Part shown: one piece after another, positions 1-8,330 of the stretch
How positions within the stretch are numbered: the first letter of the stretch is position 1
Layout: each line of letters starts with the position of its first letter
Position numbers and translations under genes: made by a program
Notes under the pieces: model-generated
What the model saw: the letters and a program-made list of their open reading frames with translations, nothing else
What the model was told of the DNA's origin: nothing
The model's database searches: none
Source of the DNA: Adlercreutzia faecimuris
GTDB taxonomy: Bacteria; Actinomycetota; Coriobacteriia; Coriobacteriales; Eggerthellaceae
Direction: 5' to 3'
NCBI RefSeq assembly: GCF_022669055.1
Contig: NZ_JAJMLW010000004.1
Span: 232,183-296,182 of the forward strand
Length of the DNA: 64,000 bases

Positions 1-20
1 ATGGTGACCGTGTAGAGCAT
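1..20 (-). CDS. Start of next phage tail gene (partial)
   Basis: On the minus strand an ATG overlaps the TAA stop of the distal tail gene as TAATG, the same one-base coupling used elsewhere in this operon. Only six codons (M-L-Y-T-V-T) are visible before the window ends. In this gene order the next gene normally encodes the tail endopeptidase or tail spike base protein; that is inferred from position only. Confidence 0.5.
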
Positions 21-658
21 TACATGCGCTCCTCGAACCAGCGGATGAGCGCGGGGCCTCCGTCCACCTCGATCTCCACCATGCCCGCCTCAAGGCAGAG
101 GCTCGTCACCTGCTCCTTGCGGACCGTGGCGCTCTCGCCTCCCACGGTAATCGTCGCCCAGTCGCGCAGCGGCTTGGCAGTCAGGCGCACGGCCCTGCCC
201 TCGTTGATGACGTAGTTGGTGCCGACCTCAAGCGTGGCGGTGCTCTCATCGTCGGCAACCATGAAGGGGTACAGGTCGAAGGTGGCGGTCACCGTCGCGC
301 GCACTCCGCTCTTGGCGTGCTCCCATTTGGTGGATGTGCAGCTGCCGTGGTTGTGAAACTCCTCGAACATGCTGTCGCGGATGTCCGTGTTGCAGATGCC
401 GGAGAGCCATTCGATAAACTCGCGCACGCCCTCCATCAGCTCGCTGATGCCCTTGAAGTCCTTGGCGAAGGTGTACTCGATGGACTTCTCGCCGTAGAAC
501 GGCTCGCCGTATACGCCGGTGTAGTCGAGCGAGCCGTTCGCGTAGGGCACGGTCACCTTGGTGGTGCGCAGCTGCGGCGGTGTCTCAACTCTGTCGATGA
601 GCCGCCACCCGAAGTCATCCAGGGAGTGATAGCCCGCTACGCTGATGCCGTGGTTCAT
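20..658 (-). CDS. Phage distal tail (Dit-like) protein
   Basis: A 212-residue protein directly downstream of the tape measure gene; its start overlaps the tape measure stop by 4 bases. The position, size and N-terminus (a short strand-rich segment followed by a tyrosine- and glycine-rich stretch around residues 45-60) fit the Dit/phage tail-component family that forms the hub at the tail tip of siphophages. No enzymatic motif is visible. It is likely co-translated with the tape measure gene and the next tail gene, whose start codon overlaps its stop. Assignment rests mainly on gene order. Confidence 0.7.
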   Translation of the reverse strand: MNHGISVAGYHSLDDFGWRLIDRVETPPQLRTTKVTVPYANGSLDYTGVYGEPFYGEKSIEYTFAKDFKGISELMEGVREFIEWLSGICNTDIRDSMFEEFHNHGSCTSTKWEHAKSGVRATVTATFDLYPFMVADDESTATLEVGTNYVINEGRAVRLTAKPLRDWATITVGGESATVRKEQVTSLCLEAGMVEIEVDGGPALIRWFEERM

Positions 659-3354
659 ATCGCCAGTCCTCTCCTCGCGTTGTTGTATCTGCTGCCGTTG
701 ATCTGGTCGAGGTACGGCGCAAGCGCCTCGCCCAGGGTCTTGCCGTCGATCTTGAGCACCGTCTGGCCGAAGCCTGCCGCCATGAGGGCGGCGACGATGG
801 CGGAGGCGAACTCCTCAGGAGACGGGAACGCCATGTTCTCGGAGACCGCCTGCGCAAACGGGAGCATATGCTTGCCGTCGCGCGGAACCACGAACTCGGT
901 GCCCGCCTCGCCCACGCCGATGATGCTGGCGCCGTTGAACATGCCGCCCGTCGCATACCACTCGATCGAGAGCGAGGGAATGGAACCCTTGAGGAGGTCC
1001 CCGATCTGCCAGCCCGCCGGCGAGATGGCGAAGTGCGGAAGGTTGATGTGCGGCAGCTGGATGTGGAAGTTCGAGAAGAACCCCTTGATGGTGTCGATGA
1101 TGCCACCCACTGTGTTCTTCGCCGTCTCGATGGGGTTGGTGATGGCTTCCCTCACGCTGTTGAAGATGCCCAGCACGGTGCCGACTAGGCTGTTGAAGGT
1201 GCTGGTGATGTTGTTCCAGATTCCATTGACCACCCCGCCGATGTTTGAGCTGATGGCGTTCCAAATGCTGCTGGCCACGCTGAACACGCTGTTCCAGATG
1301 GAGGCCCATACGTTGTAGATGCCCGTGAGCACGCTGCTGATGATCGAGGTGAGCGCGTTGAACACGTTGGCCCCAGCTTGCAGGATGCCGTTCACGATGC
1401 TCTCGAATATCTGCTTGATGCCGCTCCATACCGCACCCCAGTCGCCGCTGATGATGCCGGTGACCACTTGGATGATGCCCTGGATTACGCCCATGACCGT
1501 GTTCACGGTGTTGCTGATGTTGTCCCAGATGGCCGTGAACACCGAGGAGATAAGCCCCCACGCGCCATCCCACGCAGCTTGGATGACGGGCATGACCGCG
1601 CCGATGATTGTCTGGATGACCTGCATGCCGGCCTGCACGATGGGGGCAATCTGCTCCCAGGCGCTCGTCACGTTTGCCACGATGGCATCCCAGAGGCCGG
1701 CGAACAGCGTCTGGAACTCTTGGAACTTGCTCACCAGCGGGGTGATGACGTTGGCCATCACCCAGTCGGCCAGGGGCTGGACCGCGGCCTTCACGGCATC
1801 CCACACGCCGATCCAGAAGTTGCGGAACTCCTCGGAGGTGTTCCAGAGGTACAGGAACGCCGCCACGAGCGCGCCGATGAGCGTGATGACGATGCCGATG
1901 GGGTTCAGCTTCATGGTGCCGTTGAGCAGCTTGGTGGCATTGTCCACCAGAGCGGTGGCCGCTGCCCGCGCCTTCTCTGCCACGGTCACCGCGAGCGAGT
2001 AACCCTCGTACGCAAGGAGCGCGCCGCCTGCCGCAGCGAGCACGGGCACCATGCTCTGCACGGTGCTGGCCAGCTGCGAGAGCGGCGAGGCCGTCTCGCC
2101 GACCACGTTGCCGAACTCATCGAACTCCTGGGTGCCCGTGGTGAGCCACGCCATGAAGCCCTCGATGCCCGGCACCACCGTCCCGGTGATGAACTGCACG
2201 GCGCTGCGCAAGGGTTCCTGTAGCCCGTCGTAGATTTTGAGGCTCAGTTCCTCAAATGCCGAGTTCATAGCTGCCAGGTCTCCGCCAAGGTTGTCCGTCA
2301 TCGTGGCGGCGGTCTCCTCAGCTGCGCCAGCGCATCCGTAGAGTTCGTCCCTGAATCCGACCATTTCGTCGGCTCCGGCATTGAGGAGGAGGTTAAGGCC
2401 CTTGATACTATCAGCCGTGAAGGTGCTCTGGAGGGCTGCTGCCTTCTCAGCGTCGCCCATGCCGTTGGTGGCCTCCTGCACGTCTGCAAGAATGTCCGTG
2501 AAGTCGCGGTAGTTGCCCTCCGCGTCCATGACCGCCACCGACTGCTCGCCGATGGCGATGGCGCCGTCCTCCATCTTCGCGGTCATATCGCGGAGCACGG
2601 CGTTGAGGGCGGTGCCCGCTTCCGAACCCTTCAAGCCCTGGTTGGCCATCATGCTGATGGCGGCCGAGGTGGTCTCCACGTCCATGCCGGCCGCGTTCGC
2701 GTTTGCCGCACAGTTTTTGAAGGCCATGCCGAGGCCTTCGACTGTCGTGTTGGCATTGGCTTGCGCGTAGGCGAGAACATCGACCATGCGCGCGGTCTCG
2801 CTCGCCTCCATGTTGAAGGCGCTGAGGTAGTCGGTTACGAGGTCGGAGGCCGCCGCCAGTTCCATCTCGCCGGCCTGGGCCAGGGTGAGCACGGATCCGA
2901 CGCCCGCGAGCATCTGCTCGGTGTCCCATCCTGCGAGCGCCATATAACCGAGTGCATCAGCCGCCTGCGATGCGCTGAACGTGGTGGACGCACCGAGTTC
3001 GCGAGCCTTCGCCTCAAGCGTGGCCAGATCGTCGCCGGTCGCGCCGGAGAGCGCGCTCACCTTGCTCATGGAGGTCTCGAAGGTCTGGCCGATCTCCACG
3101 ACCTCGGAGCAGAAGTCCTTGACCGCGCCGGCAGTCACGGCGATGCCCGCAGTTGCGAGGTTGGCGAGGATTCCCTTGAGTACCGTGAAGCCGTCCCCCG
3201 ACTTCTTGGCGGCGCTCTCGCCGTCCTTCACGCCCTGCCAGTTGAGGGAGCCGTCCGCCTTCTTGATGTCCTCAAGGCTGACGGTGATCTTCTTTGCGCC
3301 CGAAACGACGCCCTTCTCGTTCAGCTTTGCGTCGATAGTTACGGTGTTGGCCAT
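655..3354 (-). CDS. Phage tail tape measure protein (TP901 family)
   Basis: An 899-residue protein that sets tail length and is threaded through the tail tube during assembly. The N-terminal 350 residues carry the TP901-type core, with the alternating short helices and small-residue stretches typical of this family. Residues around 420-500 contain hydrophobic, membrane-like segments. Residues 520-760 are rich in regularly spaced tryptophans (W-x-x-I/V patterns), a common tape measure feature. Near residues 815-835 there is a glycine-rich G-E-A-G-T-E-F motif usual at the C-terminus of tape measures. It follows the Gp15-like gene after 3 bases. Longest gene of the tail module, as expected. Confidence 0.93.
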   Translation of the reverse strand: MANTVTIDAKLNEKGVVSGAKKITVSLEDIKKADGSLNWQGVKDGESAAKKSGDGFTVLKGILANLATAGIAVTAGAVKDFCSEVVEIGQTFETSMSKVSALSGATGDDLATLEAKARELGASTTFSASQAADALGYMALAGWDTEQMLAGVGSVLTLAQAGEMELAAASDLVTDYLSAFNMEASETARMVDVLAYAQANANTTVEGLGMAFKNCAANANAAGMDVETTSAAISMMANQGLKGSEAGTALNAVLRDMTAKMEDGAIAIGEQSVAVMDAEGNYRDFTDILADVQEATNGMGDAEKAAALQSTFTADSIKGLNLLLNAGADEMVGFRDELYGCAGAAEETAATMTDNLGGDLAAMNSAFEELSLKIYDGLQEPLRSAVQFITGTVVPGIEGFMAWLTTGTQEFDEFGNVVGETASPLSQLASTVQSMVPVLAAAGGALLAYEGYSLAVTVAEKARAAATALVDNATKLLNGTMKLNPIGIVITLIGALVAAFLYLWNTSEEFRNFWIGVWDAVKAAVQPLADWVMANVITPLVSKFQEFQTLFAGLWDAIVANVTSAWEQIAPIVQAGMQVIQTIIGAVMPVIQAAWDGAWGLISSVFTAIWDNISNTVNTVMGVIQGIIQVVTGIISGDWGAVWSGIKQIFESIVNGILQAGANVFNALTSIISSVLTGIYNVWASIWNSVFSVASSIWNAISSNIGGVVNGIWNNITSTFNSLVGTVLGIFNSVREAITNPIETAKNTVGGIIDTIKGFFSNFHIQLPHINLPHFAISPAGWQIGDLLKGSIPSLSIEWYATGGMFNGASIIGVGEAGTEFVVPRDGKHMLPFAQAVSENMAFPSPEEFASAIVAALMAAGFGQTVLKIDGKTLGEALAPYLDQINGSRYNNARRGLAI

Positions 3355-3357
3355 GGA

Positions 3358-4020
3358 TTACGCCCCTCTCTGGGCGGCGCGCTTGGCCGCTGCGAACATG
3401 TCGGCGGTCGTGTCGTTTGCGCTCAGTTCGGGATCGCGCCCCGATTGGAGGGCGAAATGCTTGCGGCGCGCCTCGAAGGCATCGCACAGGTCTCCGTTGT
3501 GCTTGTTGCGCTTCGGGGGTTTGGCCGTGCGGTAGTAGACCGCCTGCGCGAACGGCGTCTCGGCATCGGCTTCCAGCAGCATGCCTAGAAGCGAGCACAT
3601 GTCGGCGTATGAGAGGGTGCCGGCCACGTCATCCCAATCGAGGCCGAAGCATTGGAGCAGCGAGGCGCGGATTCTCCCCGCGTCCTCTGTGAAGTCGAAG
3701 ACCGCATCCTCATGCTCCGAGGCGTGGCGGCCGTCGCTCGATATGTCAAGCCCGAAGGCCTCCCACACGATGTCGATGAGGAGATCCCCAAGGCGCTCGC
3801 CTGCGATGGCCAGAGCGTCTTCGGGCTTGGGGAACAGCATGCGAATGAGGAGCGGCGCCTTCTGCTCGGGCGCAAGCTCCTCATCTTGGAACAGCTCTAT
3901 GACCAGGATGCCGTTGCGTGCTGAATCGCATACGTCAACCCGATGGCCGCCCCATTCGTAGGAACTGACGAGGCGGCCGTTTTCGGCCTTAGTCTTCCGG
4001 GTCAGGCTCGGACTGCGCAT
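3358..4020 (-). CDS. Gp15-family tail assembly protein
   Basis: A 220-residue protein between the tail chaperone and the tape measure, the usual position of the bacteriophage Gp15 family. Two in-frame ATGs lie at 4023 and 4020. The second is chosen because the GGAGG upstream is six bases from it and only three from the first. The gene overlaps the end of the preceding chaperone gene by about 32 bases in another frame. This is where many siphophages produce a frameshifted G-GT chaperone fusion, but no clear slippery heptamer is seen and this gene has its own ribosome site, so independent translation is preferred. Confidence 0.78.
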   Translation of the reverse strand: MRSPSLTRKTKAENGRLVSSYEWGGHRVDVCDSARNGILVIELFQDEELAPEQKAPLLIRMLFPKPEDALAIAGERLGDLLIDIVWEAFGLDISSDGRHASEHEDAVFDFTEDAGRIRASLLQCFGLDWDDVAGTLSYADMCSLLGMLLEADAETPFAQAVYYRTAKPPKRNKHNGDLCDAFEARRKHFALQSGRDPELSANDTTADMFAAAKRAAQRGA

Positions 4021-4447
4021 CATCTACCTCCGCCAGGTAATGCGCAGCCTTCTCGTTGAGGGTGTCTTCCTTACGCTCCTGAACCGTCTGGAAGATAGCG
4101 TGGAACACTTTGCCCATGACGATGTTGCAGTCCACCTTGCTGATGGGGTAGCCAGCGCCGCAGGCTTCCACGATCGCGTCGTAGCCTTCCTCGCCGATGC
4201 CGGCCTTGACCGCCACCTCAAGAACGTCGGCCGTCTGCTTGTTCAGCTTGCGAAGCTGCGAGACGTTCTTGGACTGCTCGGCCTGGTCCCGCAGCTTTTG
4301 GAGCGCGGTCATCTTGCTGTGCGCCTTGTTGCATGCTTCTCCGATGTCGAGCAGGCCGTCCACCGTCACGTTGATGCGGGTCTCCACCACCGCGTTGCCG
4401 ATCTCGATGGTTAGCGGTTCATAGGGTGCCTTGACTTTGAGTTCCAT
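3989..4447 (-). CDS. Tail assembly chaperone (gpG-like)
   Basis: A 152-residue protein upstream of the Gp15-like gene and tape measure. It starts with a short strand (ELKVKAPYEPLTIEIG) typical of tail assembly chaperones in phages of Firmicutes and Actinobacteria, followed by predicted helices and a very acidic C-terminus ending in PDPED. The chaperone is expected to coat the tape measure until the tail tube polymerises. It is the first gene after the terminator that ends the tail tube gene, so it is probably expressed from readthrough or a local promoter within 4448-4475. Confidence 0.72.
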   Translation of the reverse strand: MELKVKAPYEPLTIEIGNAVVETRINVTVDGLLDIGEACNKAHSKMTALQKLRDQAEQSKNVSQLRKLNKQTADVLEVAVKAGIGEEGYDAIVEACGAGYPISKVDCNIVMGKVFHAIFQTVQERKEDTLNEKAAHYLAEVDDAQSEPDPED

Positions 4448-4475
4448 GGTTTACCTCTTTTCCTTTCGCGCAGTA

Positions 4476-4513
4476 AAAGGAAAGGCCGGGGAGGCTGCGC
4501 TTCCTCCCCGGCC
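4476..4513 (-). terminator. Leftward terminator after the tail tube gene
   Basis: A perfect 11-bp GC-rich stem (4484-4494 with 4503-4513) around an 8-base loop. On the minus strand it is followed by a T-rich stretch (TTTCCTTTT). It sits 33 bases after the stop of the tail tube protein gene, so it would limit transcription of the downstream tail genes relative to the abundant tube protein. Confidence 0.85.
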
Positions 4514-4545
4514 TCATGACCGATATTCCCAAGTGTGTCGCTTGG

Positions 4546-5262
4546 CTAAGCCTCGGAGACCACCACGTCCACGGTCGCGCGGATGGAGGGCTTGGCGGCG
4601 CACTTCACGGAGAGACGCGTCTTGCCCGCCGCGATACCCTCAACGATGCCGTCGGCGGTCACCTTGGCGATGTCGGGGTTCTCGATGGCATACAGGCACC
4701 AGTCCGAGGAAGTGGCAGGCTCGACGGTCGGAGTGACCTGCTTGGTCTTTCCCACGGAAACCGTCACGTCCTCCACCGCGATGGTGGCGGGAAGATGGTG
4801 CCCCTTGGCCGGCTGGATGAGGGTGGGGGTGTCGTTGCGTGCCATGCCGAAGCTGATGGCCTGCTTGTCGGAGGCTGCGCCGTTCGGGCCGCTCATGTTG
4901 ATGTCCTTGAGCGTGACCTCCTCCTCGATGATCTCGCCGGTGGGGGACACGCAGCGGTACTGGGTTTCGCGCTCGTCCCCGAAGCACTCCTCAAGGCTGG
5001 CCAAGTAGTCCTGCAGAGGGTCGCCGATGCGGCGCTTGCCGGTGACGCTCGTGGTCTTGGTCACGCCCGTCACGGTGGTGACGGTGTTGCCGCCGGTGGA
5101 GTAGTCCTCGGTCTCGTCGGTCTTCTCGGAGCGGTCGGGGCTGATGTCCTCGATGCCCGGCCCCATGTAGGCCCAGGTCGGCTCATCCTCCTCCGGGGTG
5201 ATGTTCAGGAGGTTCGCGTACTGGTAGTTCAGCGCGAACCCGATGTCCACGGTCTTCGCCAT
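4546..5262 (-). CDS. Major tail tube protein with C-terminal Ig-like (Big_2) domain
   Basis: A 238-residue protein in the tail tube position, after the minor capsid genes and before the chaperones. Residues 1-150 should form the tube fold. Residues from about 160 on form a bacterial Ig-like group 2 domain: a V-x-V-x-x-G-x-x-x-x-V start, then N-P-D-I-A-K-V-x-x-D-G-I-V-x-G-I-x-A-G and a closing beta strand. Such domains on tail tubes decorate the outside of the tail and are thought to bind surface glycans. The start ATG overlaps the upstream stop as TAATG. A terminator follows the gene, as is usual after a highly expressed structural gene. Confidence 0.85.
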   Translation of the reverse strand: MAKTVDIGFALNYQYANLLNITPEEDEPTWAYMGPGIEDISPDRSEKTDETEDYSTGGNTVTTVTGVTKTTSVTGKRRIGDPLQDYLASLEECFGDERETQYRCVSPTGEIIEEEVTLKDINMSGPNGAASDKQAISFGMARNDTPTLIQPAKGHHLPATIAVEDVTVSVGKTKQVTPTVEPATSSDWCLYAIENPDIAKVTADGIVEGIAAGKTRLSVKCAAKPSIRATVDVVVSEA

Positions 5263-5657
5263 TAGAAAAAGTCCTTTCTCGTGTCGATGTAGGCATCGAA
5301 AGCCCACACGAACCGCCCGGATTCGTCCCAAGGGAGCGGCTGGGGGTCGGTGGTCTCGAAGCTCTCAAGTTCGTAGCTGCCGTTCTCGGAATCGAGCGGG
5401 GAGGTGGCCAAGATGCTCTCGGCGAGCTGAGCCGTGGCCATGGCCTCGTACTCGCTCACCCTCATCACGATCACGGTCACGCGCAGCGGCGAGGTGGTGG
5501 TGCCGTCGTAGTAGACGATCTTGCGGTCGGGCACGCCGAAGGCGATGGTCACCGATTCGGGGAAGCGTCTGCCGTCTGGCATGGTGGTGAATACGTCGGT
5601 GATGCCGCCCTCGTTGAGGCGGCGGCGCATCACGTCCAGAAGGTCAAGGGCTGCCAT
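5262..5657 (-). CDS. Minor capsid / tail terminator-like protein
   Basis: A 131-residue protein immediately before the tail tube gene. It begins with a helix (A-L-D-L-L-D-V-M-R-R-R-L) and ends in an aromatic segment (W-A-F-D-A-Y-I). Size and position match the third of the three small minor capsid proteins that often lie in a row in siphophages and act as the tail terminator or tail completion protein. It shares one base with both neighbours, so the run is translationally coupled. The function is assigned by gene order more than by motif. Confidence 0.68.
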   Translation of the reverse strand: MAALDLLDVMRRRLNEGGITDVFTTMPDGRRFPESVTIAFGVPDRKIVYYDGTTTSPLRVTVIVMRVSEYEAMATAQLAESILATSPLDSENGSYELESFETTDPQPLPWDESGRFVWAFDAYIDTRKDFF

Positions 5658-5986
5658 CAGTCACCTCCATAGAGGGATTCGGCGTACTTGATGAGCGCGG
5701 GCATATCGTTGCGCGCGCACGCCTCGTCCCAATGGTCGCAGGTTCCCGACGTGGTGTGCCTCATGGGGATGCTGTACTGCCTTGCGGCATACGGGGTGCT
5801 CCAGATCAGCAAACCCTCGGCGTACTTGGAGTTCAGCGGCTCGGAAGCCCTGAGCGTGTTCTCGTCGCGGGGCACGTACTTGCGCATGACGAAGGCCACG
5901 CGCATGGCGTACTCCTCCTGGCGCTTCTTCGCCTCGGCCGGGTCCGCCAGCTTCTCGATGCCCTTGATGTTGAGGATGACCGTCAT
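5657..5986 (-). CDS. Minor capsid protein (head-tail joining, Minor_capsid_2-like)
   Basis: A 109-residue protein starting at an ATG preceded by GGAGG; the ATGA overlap with the previous stop supports this start over the longer open frame. It contains features of the Minor_capsid_2 family: an N-terminal strand I-L-N-I-K-G, a helix of charged residues, then a conserved pattern of P-L-N-S-K-Y and I-W-S-T-P-Y-A-A-R-Q-Y around residues 55-75. Probably part of the head-tail connector, next to the Minor_capsid_1-like stopper. Confidence 0.75.
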   Translation of the reverse strand: MTVILNIKGIEKLADPAEAKKRQEEYAMRVAFVMRKYVPRDENTLRASEPLNSKYAEGLLIWSTPYAARQYSIPMRHTTSGTCDHWDEACARNDMPALIKYAESLYGGD

Positions 5987-6315
5987 TTGAGCAGCACCTC
6001 CCAATGGTGCAGGTCGCCGAGGTTCGGGACGGCTTGGCACTCATGCACCGTGGCATCGGAGACCTCCCCGTCAATGCTCACCAGAGACCCCGCAGGGATG
6101 GCGAAGGCGCCAGTGCTCACCTTGGGGTCTATGTAGAGCGTGCCCTTCAAGGGCGCCTGCAGTTGGTAATCCGTGCGCCTGATCGAGGCGGTAGGCTCGA
6201 AGCAGACGCGCTCGATGGTCACAGGCTCCTCGAACTCGCCGCCGTAGGGCGTTCCTGTCTTCGGAACCTTGACCTTCGCAGTGGAGCGCAGCAGCCTGCG
6301 CGGCAGGGGCATCAT
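5983..6315 (-). CDS. Minor capsid protein / head-tail stopper (Minor_capsid_1-like)
   Basis: A 110-residue protein with the N-terminus M-P-L-P-R-R-L-L-R-S-T-A-x-V-K-V-P typical of the Minor_capsid_1 family found after the DNA-packaging connector in siphophages. The middle carries a V-T-I-E-R-V-C-F-E-P strand pair. Its ATG overlaps the stop of the upstream connector gene (ATGA), and its own stop overlaps the next start. Expected to close the portal after DNA packaging. Confidence 0.75.
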   Translation of the reverse strand: MMPLPRRLLRSTAKVKVPKTGTPYGGEFEEPVTIERVCFEPTASIRRTDYQLQAPLKGTLYIDPKVSTGAFAIPAGSLVSIDGEVSDATVHECQAVPNLGDLHHWEVLLK

Positions 6316-6677
6316 TGCAGCCCCTGGTAGAGGAGGGTGGAGCCGACGAGCTCACGGCGCACGGCGCGCCTCATGTCAACGTCGTAGAGCGATGACGAGC
6401 CGGATGCCTGCCCCATGGTCGCGGAGAACTTGCCGAGCGTGACCGATGCCACGCCCTCGCCGATGCCGCCGGATGCCCCGTAGGCCTCGTCCACGTCCAC
6501 GGCGGCGCACACCGCGCGGGTGTATGCCTCCACGTCATCATCGTCCTGCGGCTCGTTGTAGCCGATCACGTCGCGCACCGCAGATACCGCCGCCCGAAGG
6601 GATGCCGCGAAGGCATCCGCTTCGAGCGTTCCGCCCTGAGCCTTGTATTGCTCGTATGTGACGGATGGCAGCGGCAT
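6312..6677 (-). CDS. Head-tail connector / adaptor protein
   Basis: A 121-residue protein located right after the capsid block, where the gp6/gp15-type head-tail adaptor is normally encoded. The N-terminal half is helical, with a Y-E-Q-Y-K-A-Q-G-G opening and R-x-A-V-S-A-V-R-D-V-I-G-Y. The C-terminus ends in helical R-R-A-V-R-R-E-L-V-G-S-T-L-L-Y-Q-G. No gap separates it from the upstream lysine/alanine-rich gene. Confidence 0.65.
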   Translation of the reverse strand: MPLPSVTYEQYKAQGGTLEADAFAASLRAAVSAVRDVIGYNEPQDDDDVEAYTRAVCAAVDVDEAYGASGGIGEGVASVTLGKFSATMGQASGSSSLYDVDMRRAVRRELVGSTLLYQGLQ

Positions 6678-6911
6678 CTACTCGCCCGCCTCCTCTCCGG
6701 CCTTGGCGTTGTCAGCCTTGGCCTCTGCCGGCTTCTCAGCGGCAGCCTCGTCCTTGGCAGCGTCTTCGGCCTTCTCGGCCTTCTCCGCGCCCTTGTTCTC
6801 GGCCTTGGCGTTGTCAGCCTTGGTCGTGGTCTTGGTGGTCTTCGCCTTGGAGGTCTTGGCCTCCTTCTTCTGGACGGCCTTGCCGTCGATGAGCAGACCC
6901 ACGGTCTTCAT
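6678..6911 (-). CDS. Lysine/alanine/glutamate-rich small protein after capsid
   Basis: A 77-residue, low-complexity protein. The first 12 residues (M-K-T-V-G-L-L-I-D-G-K-A) look like a small folded start; the rest is a run of K, A, E, T and D with internal repeats (K-A-D-N-A-K-A appears twice). It has a good ribosome site (GGAGG) 14 bases after the capsid stop. Similar K/A/E-rich open frames between capsid and connector genes are seen in related phages. Function unknown; it could be a head-decorating or DNA-associated protein, but nothing in the sequence proves that. Confidence 0.65.
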   Translation of the reverse strand: MKTVGLLIDGKAVQKKEAKTSKAKTTKTTTKADNAKAENKGAEKAEKAEDAAKDEAAAEKPAEAKADNAKAGEEAGE

Positions 6912-6925
6912 GTTGCTCCTCCTTC

Positions 6926-7798
6926 TTACTGGTGGCTCAGGTAGATGCCTGCGCGCTTGTTTTCGTAGCCGTCAACCACGCCGTACTTGCGGTACTTCAC
7001 GATGTCCGCATCCGCATCGGGGTTCTGGTCCGCGCTGATGACGGTGGGGCCGGCGATGTGGCGGTCGAACTTGATGAGCGCGGGCTTGTGCACGATCAGG
7101 AAGTTGATCGGCTTGGAGAGTTCCGAGGGCTTCCAGCCGCCCGCGATCTCGTCGCCGTCGCGCCCGCTGAGCAGGTCGATGGCGGTGTTGAAGCGGCCAC
7201 GGGGCACCTTGATGATGCCGGCGAAGCCGTCAAGCGCCTCGCGGGACTTGGTGGTGTCCAGGGCCTTCACGGACTTGAGCAGCGTGGAGGTGGTGAACAG
7301 GTAACGCTGCTCGTCGGGCACCTCATTCTCGTCCATTTCCGTGGTGGCCGTGAGGATGGCCTCAAGGAACTGGGCGCCGCCCTCGATGGAGTCCGTGTTG
7401 TTGGTGATGCCGGTGAGCGCGGCGATCTTGGCGAAGGTGAAGGCATCGCCCTCAGGTGCCACATGCTCGCGCATCAGGATGTTCGCGGCCTGCCCGAAGG
7501 CGAGGTCGAAGGATTCCTGGTTGTCCATGGCATCGACCATGATCTTGGTGCCACGGTCGTAGTCGGCCTCCACGGTCTTCCACACGAGGGATACGCCGCT
7601 GTTGGAGGTGTAGCCGCTGGCGCGGTCGTAGTCTCCGAGGCCGCCGACCTCCATCTGCGGATAGCAGAACTCGTGGACGTTCTGGGTGGGGCGCACCTGG
7701 GAGGGGGCGCTGTCCAGCACGGAGGTGCAGGCCGCCTGGCGGTACACCTCGTCCAAGATGGTCTGGATGCCCTGGGGCAGGGTGATCTGGTTGGGCAT
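6926..7798 (-). CDS. Major capsid protein (HK97-fold family)
   Basis: A 290-residue protein directly after the scaffold-like gene. The length, order (scaffold then capsid), and motifs support the coat protein: a mid-protein V-W-K-T-V-E-A-D-Y-D-R-G-T-K-I strand pair that corresponds to the E-loop/P-domain region, a hinge helix S-F-D-L-A-F-G-Q-A, and a C-terminal stretch with F-D-R-H-I-A-G-P-T-V and Y-R-K-Y-G-V-V-D-G-Y-E-N-K-R-A-G-I-Y at the end, as is common in HK97-type coats. No protease gene is adjacent, consistent with use of a separate scaffold. Confidence 0.9.
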   Translation of the reverse strand: MPNQITLPQGIQTILDEVYRQAACTSVLDSAPSQVRPTQNVHEFCYPQMEVGGLGDYDRASGYTSNSGVSLVWKTVEADYDRGTKIMVDAMDNQESFDLAFGQAANILMREHVAPEGDAFTFAKIAALTGITNNTDSIEGGAQFLEAILTATTEMDENEVPDEQRYLFTTSTLLKSVKALDTTKSREALDGFAGIIKVPRGRFNTAIDLLSGRDGDEIAGGWKPSELSKPINFLIVHKPALIKFDRHIAGPTVISADQNPDADADIVKYRKYGVVDGYENKRAGIYLSHQ

Positions 7799-7802
7799 TG
7801 GT

Positions 7803-8330
7803 TTACTCCTTTTCGTTGGTCAGCCCGAAGGTCTCGCGCATCTTCTTCGTGCGCTCGTCTTCGGGGTCGGGGGTTCCCTTGGGCTTGCCCCCTGTGGACT
7901 TGCTGTTATCGGTGGACGTGAACAGGTAGGGCGCGGCCTCTTTCAGCTTCTCGATGTCGCCATCGAACTCGCCGAGGCGTGCGCTCGCCGCCACCACGTC
8001 ATGGCATCCGGCCGCCTTGAGCGCGCTCTCGGTCTTCGCAGTTTCCTGCTCGGCCTTCCACTGCTCGAACTCGTCCTTGAGGGCCTTGTACCCTTCGGCC
8101 TCGGCCTTCGCAGCGTCGCGCTCTGCCTCCACCTTCGCGATGTCGCGCTGGTACTTGTGGGCGTTCACGGTGCTGCCGGCAGGTGCAGCAGGCTGCGGTG
8201 TCGGCTCGGCTGCTGGTGCAGGCTCTGCGGCAGGTGCAGCAGGCTGCGGGGCGGGTGCCGGTTCCGCCGCAGGGGTCGGTGCCGGCGTAGGCTCGGGCGT
8301 GGGCGTGGGTGTCGGTTCTGTTCCTGTCAT
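7803..8330 (-). CDS. Phage scaffolding protein
   Basis: A 175-residue protein upstream of the capsid gene. The ATG at 8330 is used because AGGAAAGG lies nine bases upstream; an in-frame TTG three codons earlier is possible. Residues 5-55 are a proline/alanine-rich linker (repeats of A-A-P-A-A-E-P). Residues 58-110 are a strongly charged coiled coil (E-A-E-R-D-A-A-K-A-E-A-E). The C-terminus is charged with D-P-E-D-E-R-T-K-K-M-R-E-T-F-G, as in scaffold C-termini that bind the coat. The proline-rich N-terminus is unusual for scaffolds. Confidence 0.8.
   Translation of the reverse strand: MTGTEPTPTPTPEPTPAPTPAAEPAPAPQPAAPAAEPAPAAEPTPQPAAPAGSTVNAHKYQRDIAKVEAERDAAKAEAEGYKALKDEFEQWKAEQETAKTESALKAAGCHDVVAASARLGEFDGDIEKLKEAAPYLFTSTDNSKSTGGKPKGTPDPEDERTKKMRETFGLTNEKE

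Noticed and set aside
3980..4030. Programmed frameshift joining the tail chaperone and the Gp15-like gene
   Set aside because: No slippery heptamer is visible in the overlap, and the downstream gene has its own GGAGG start.
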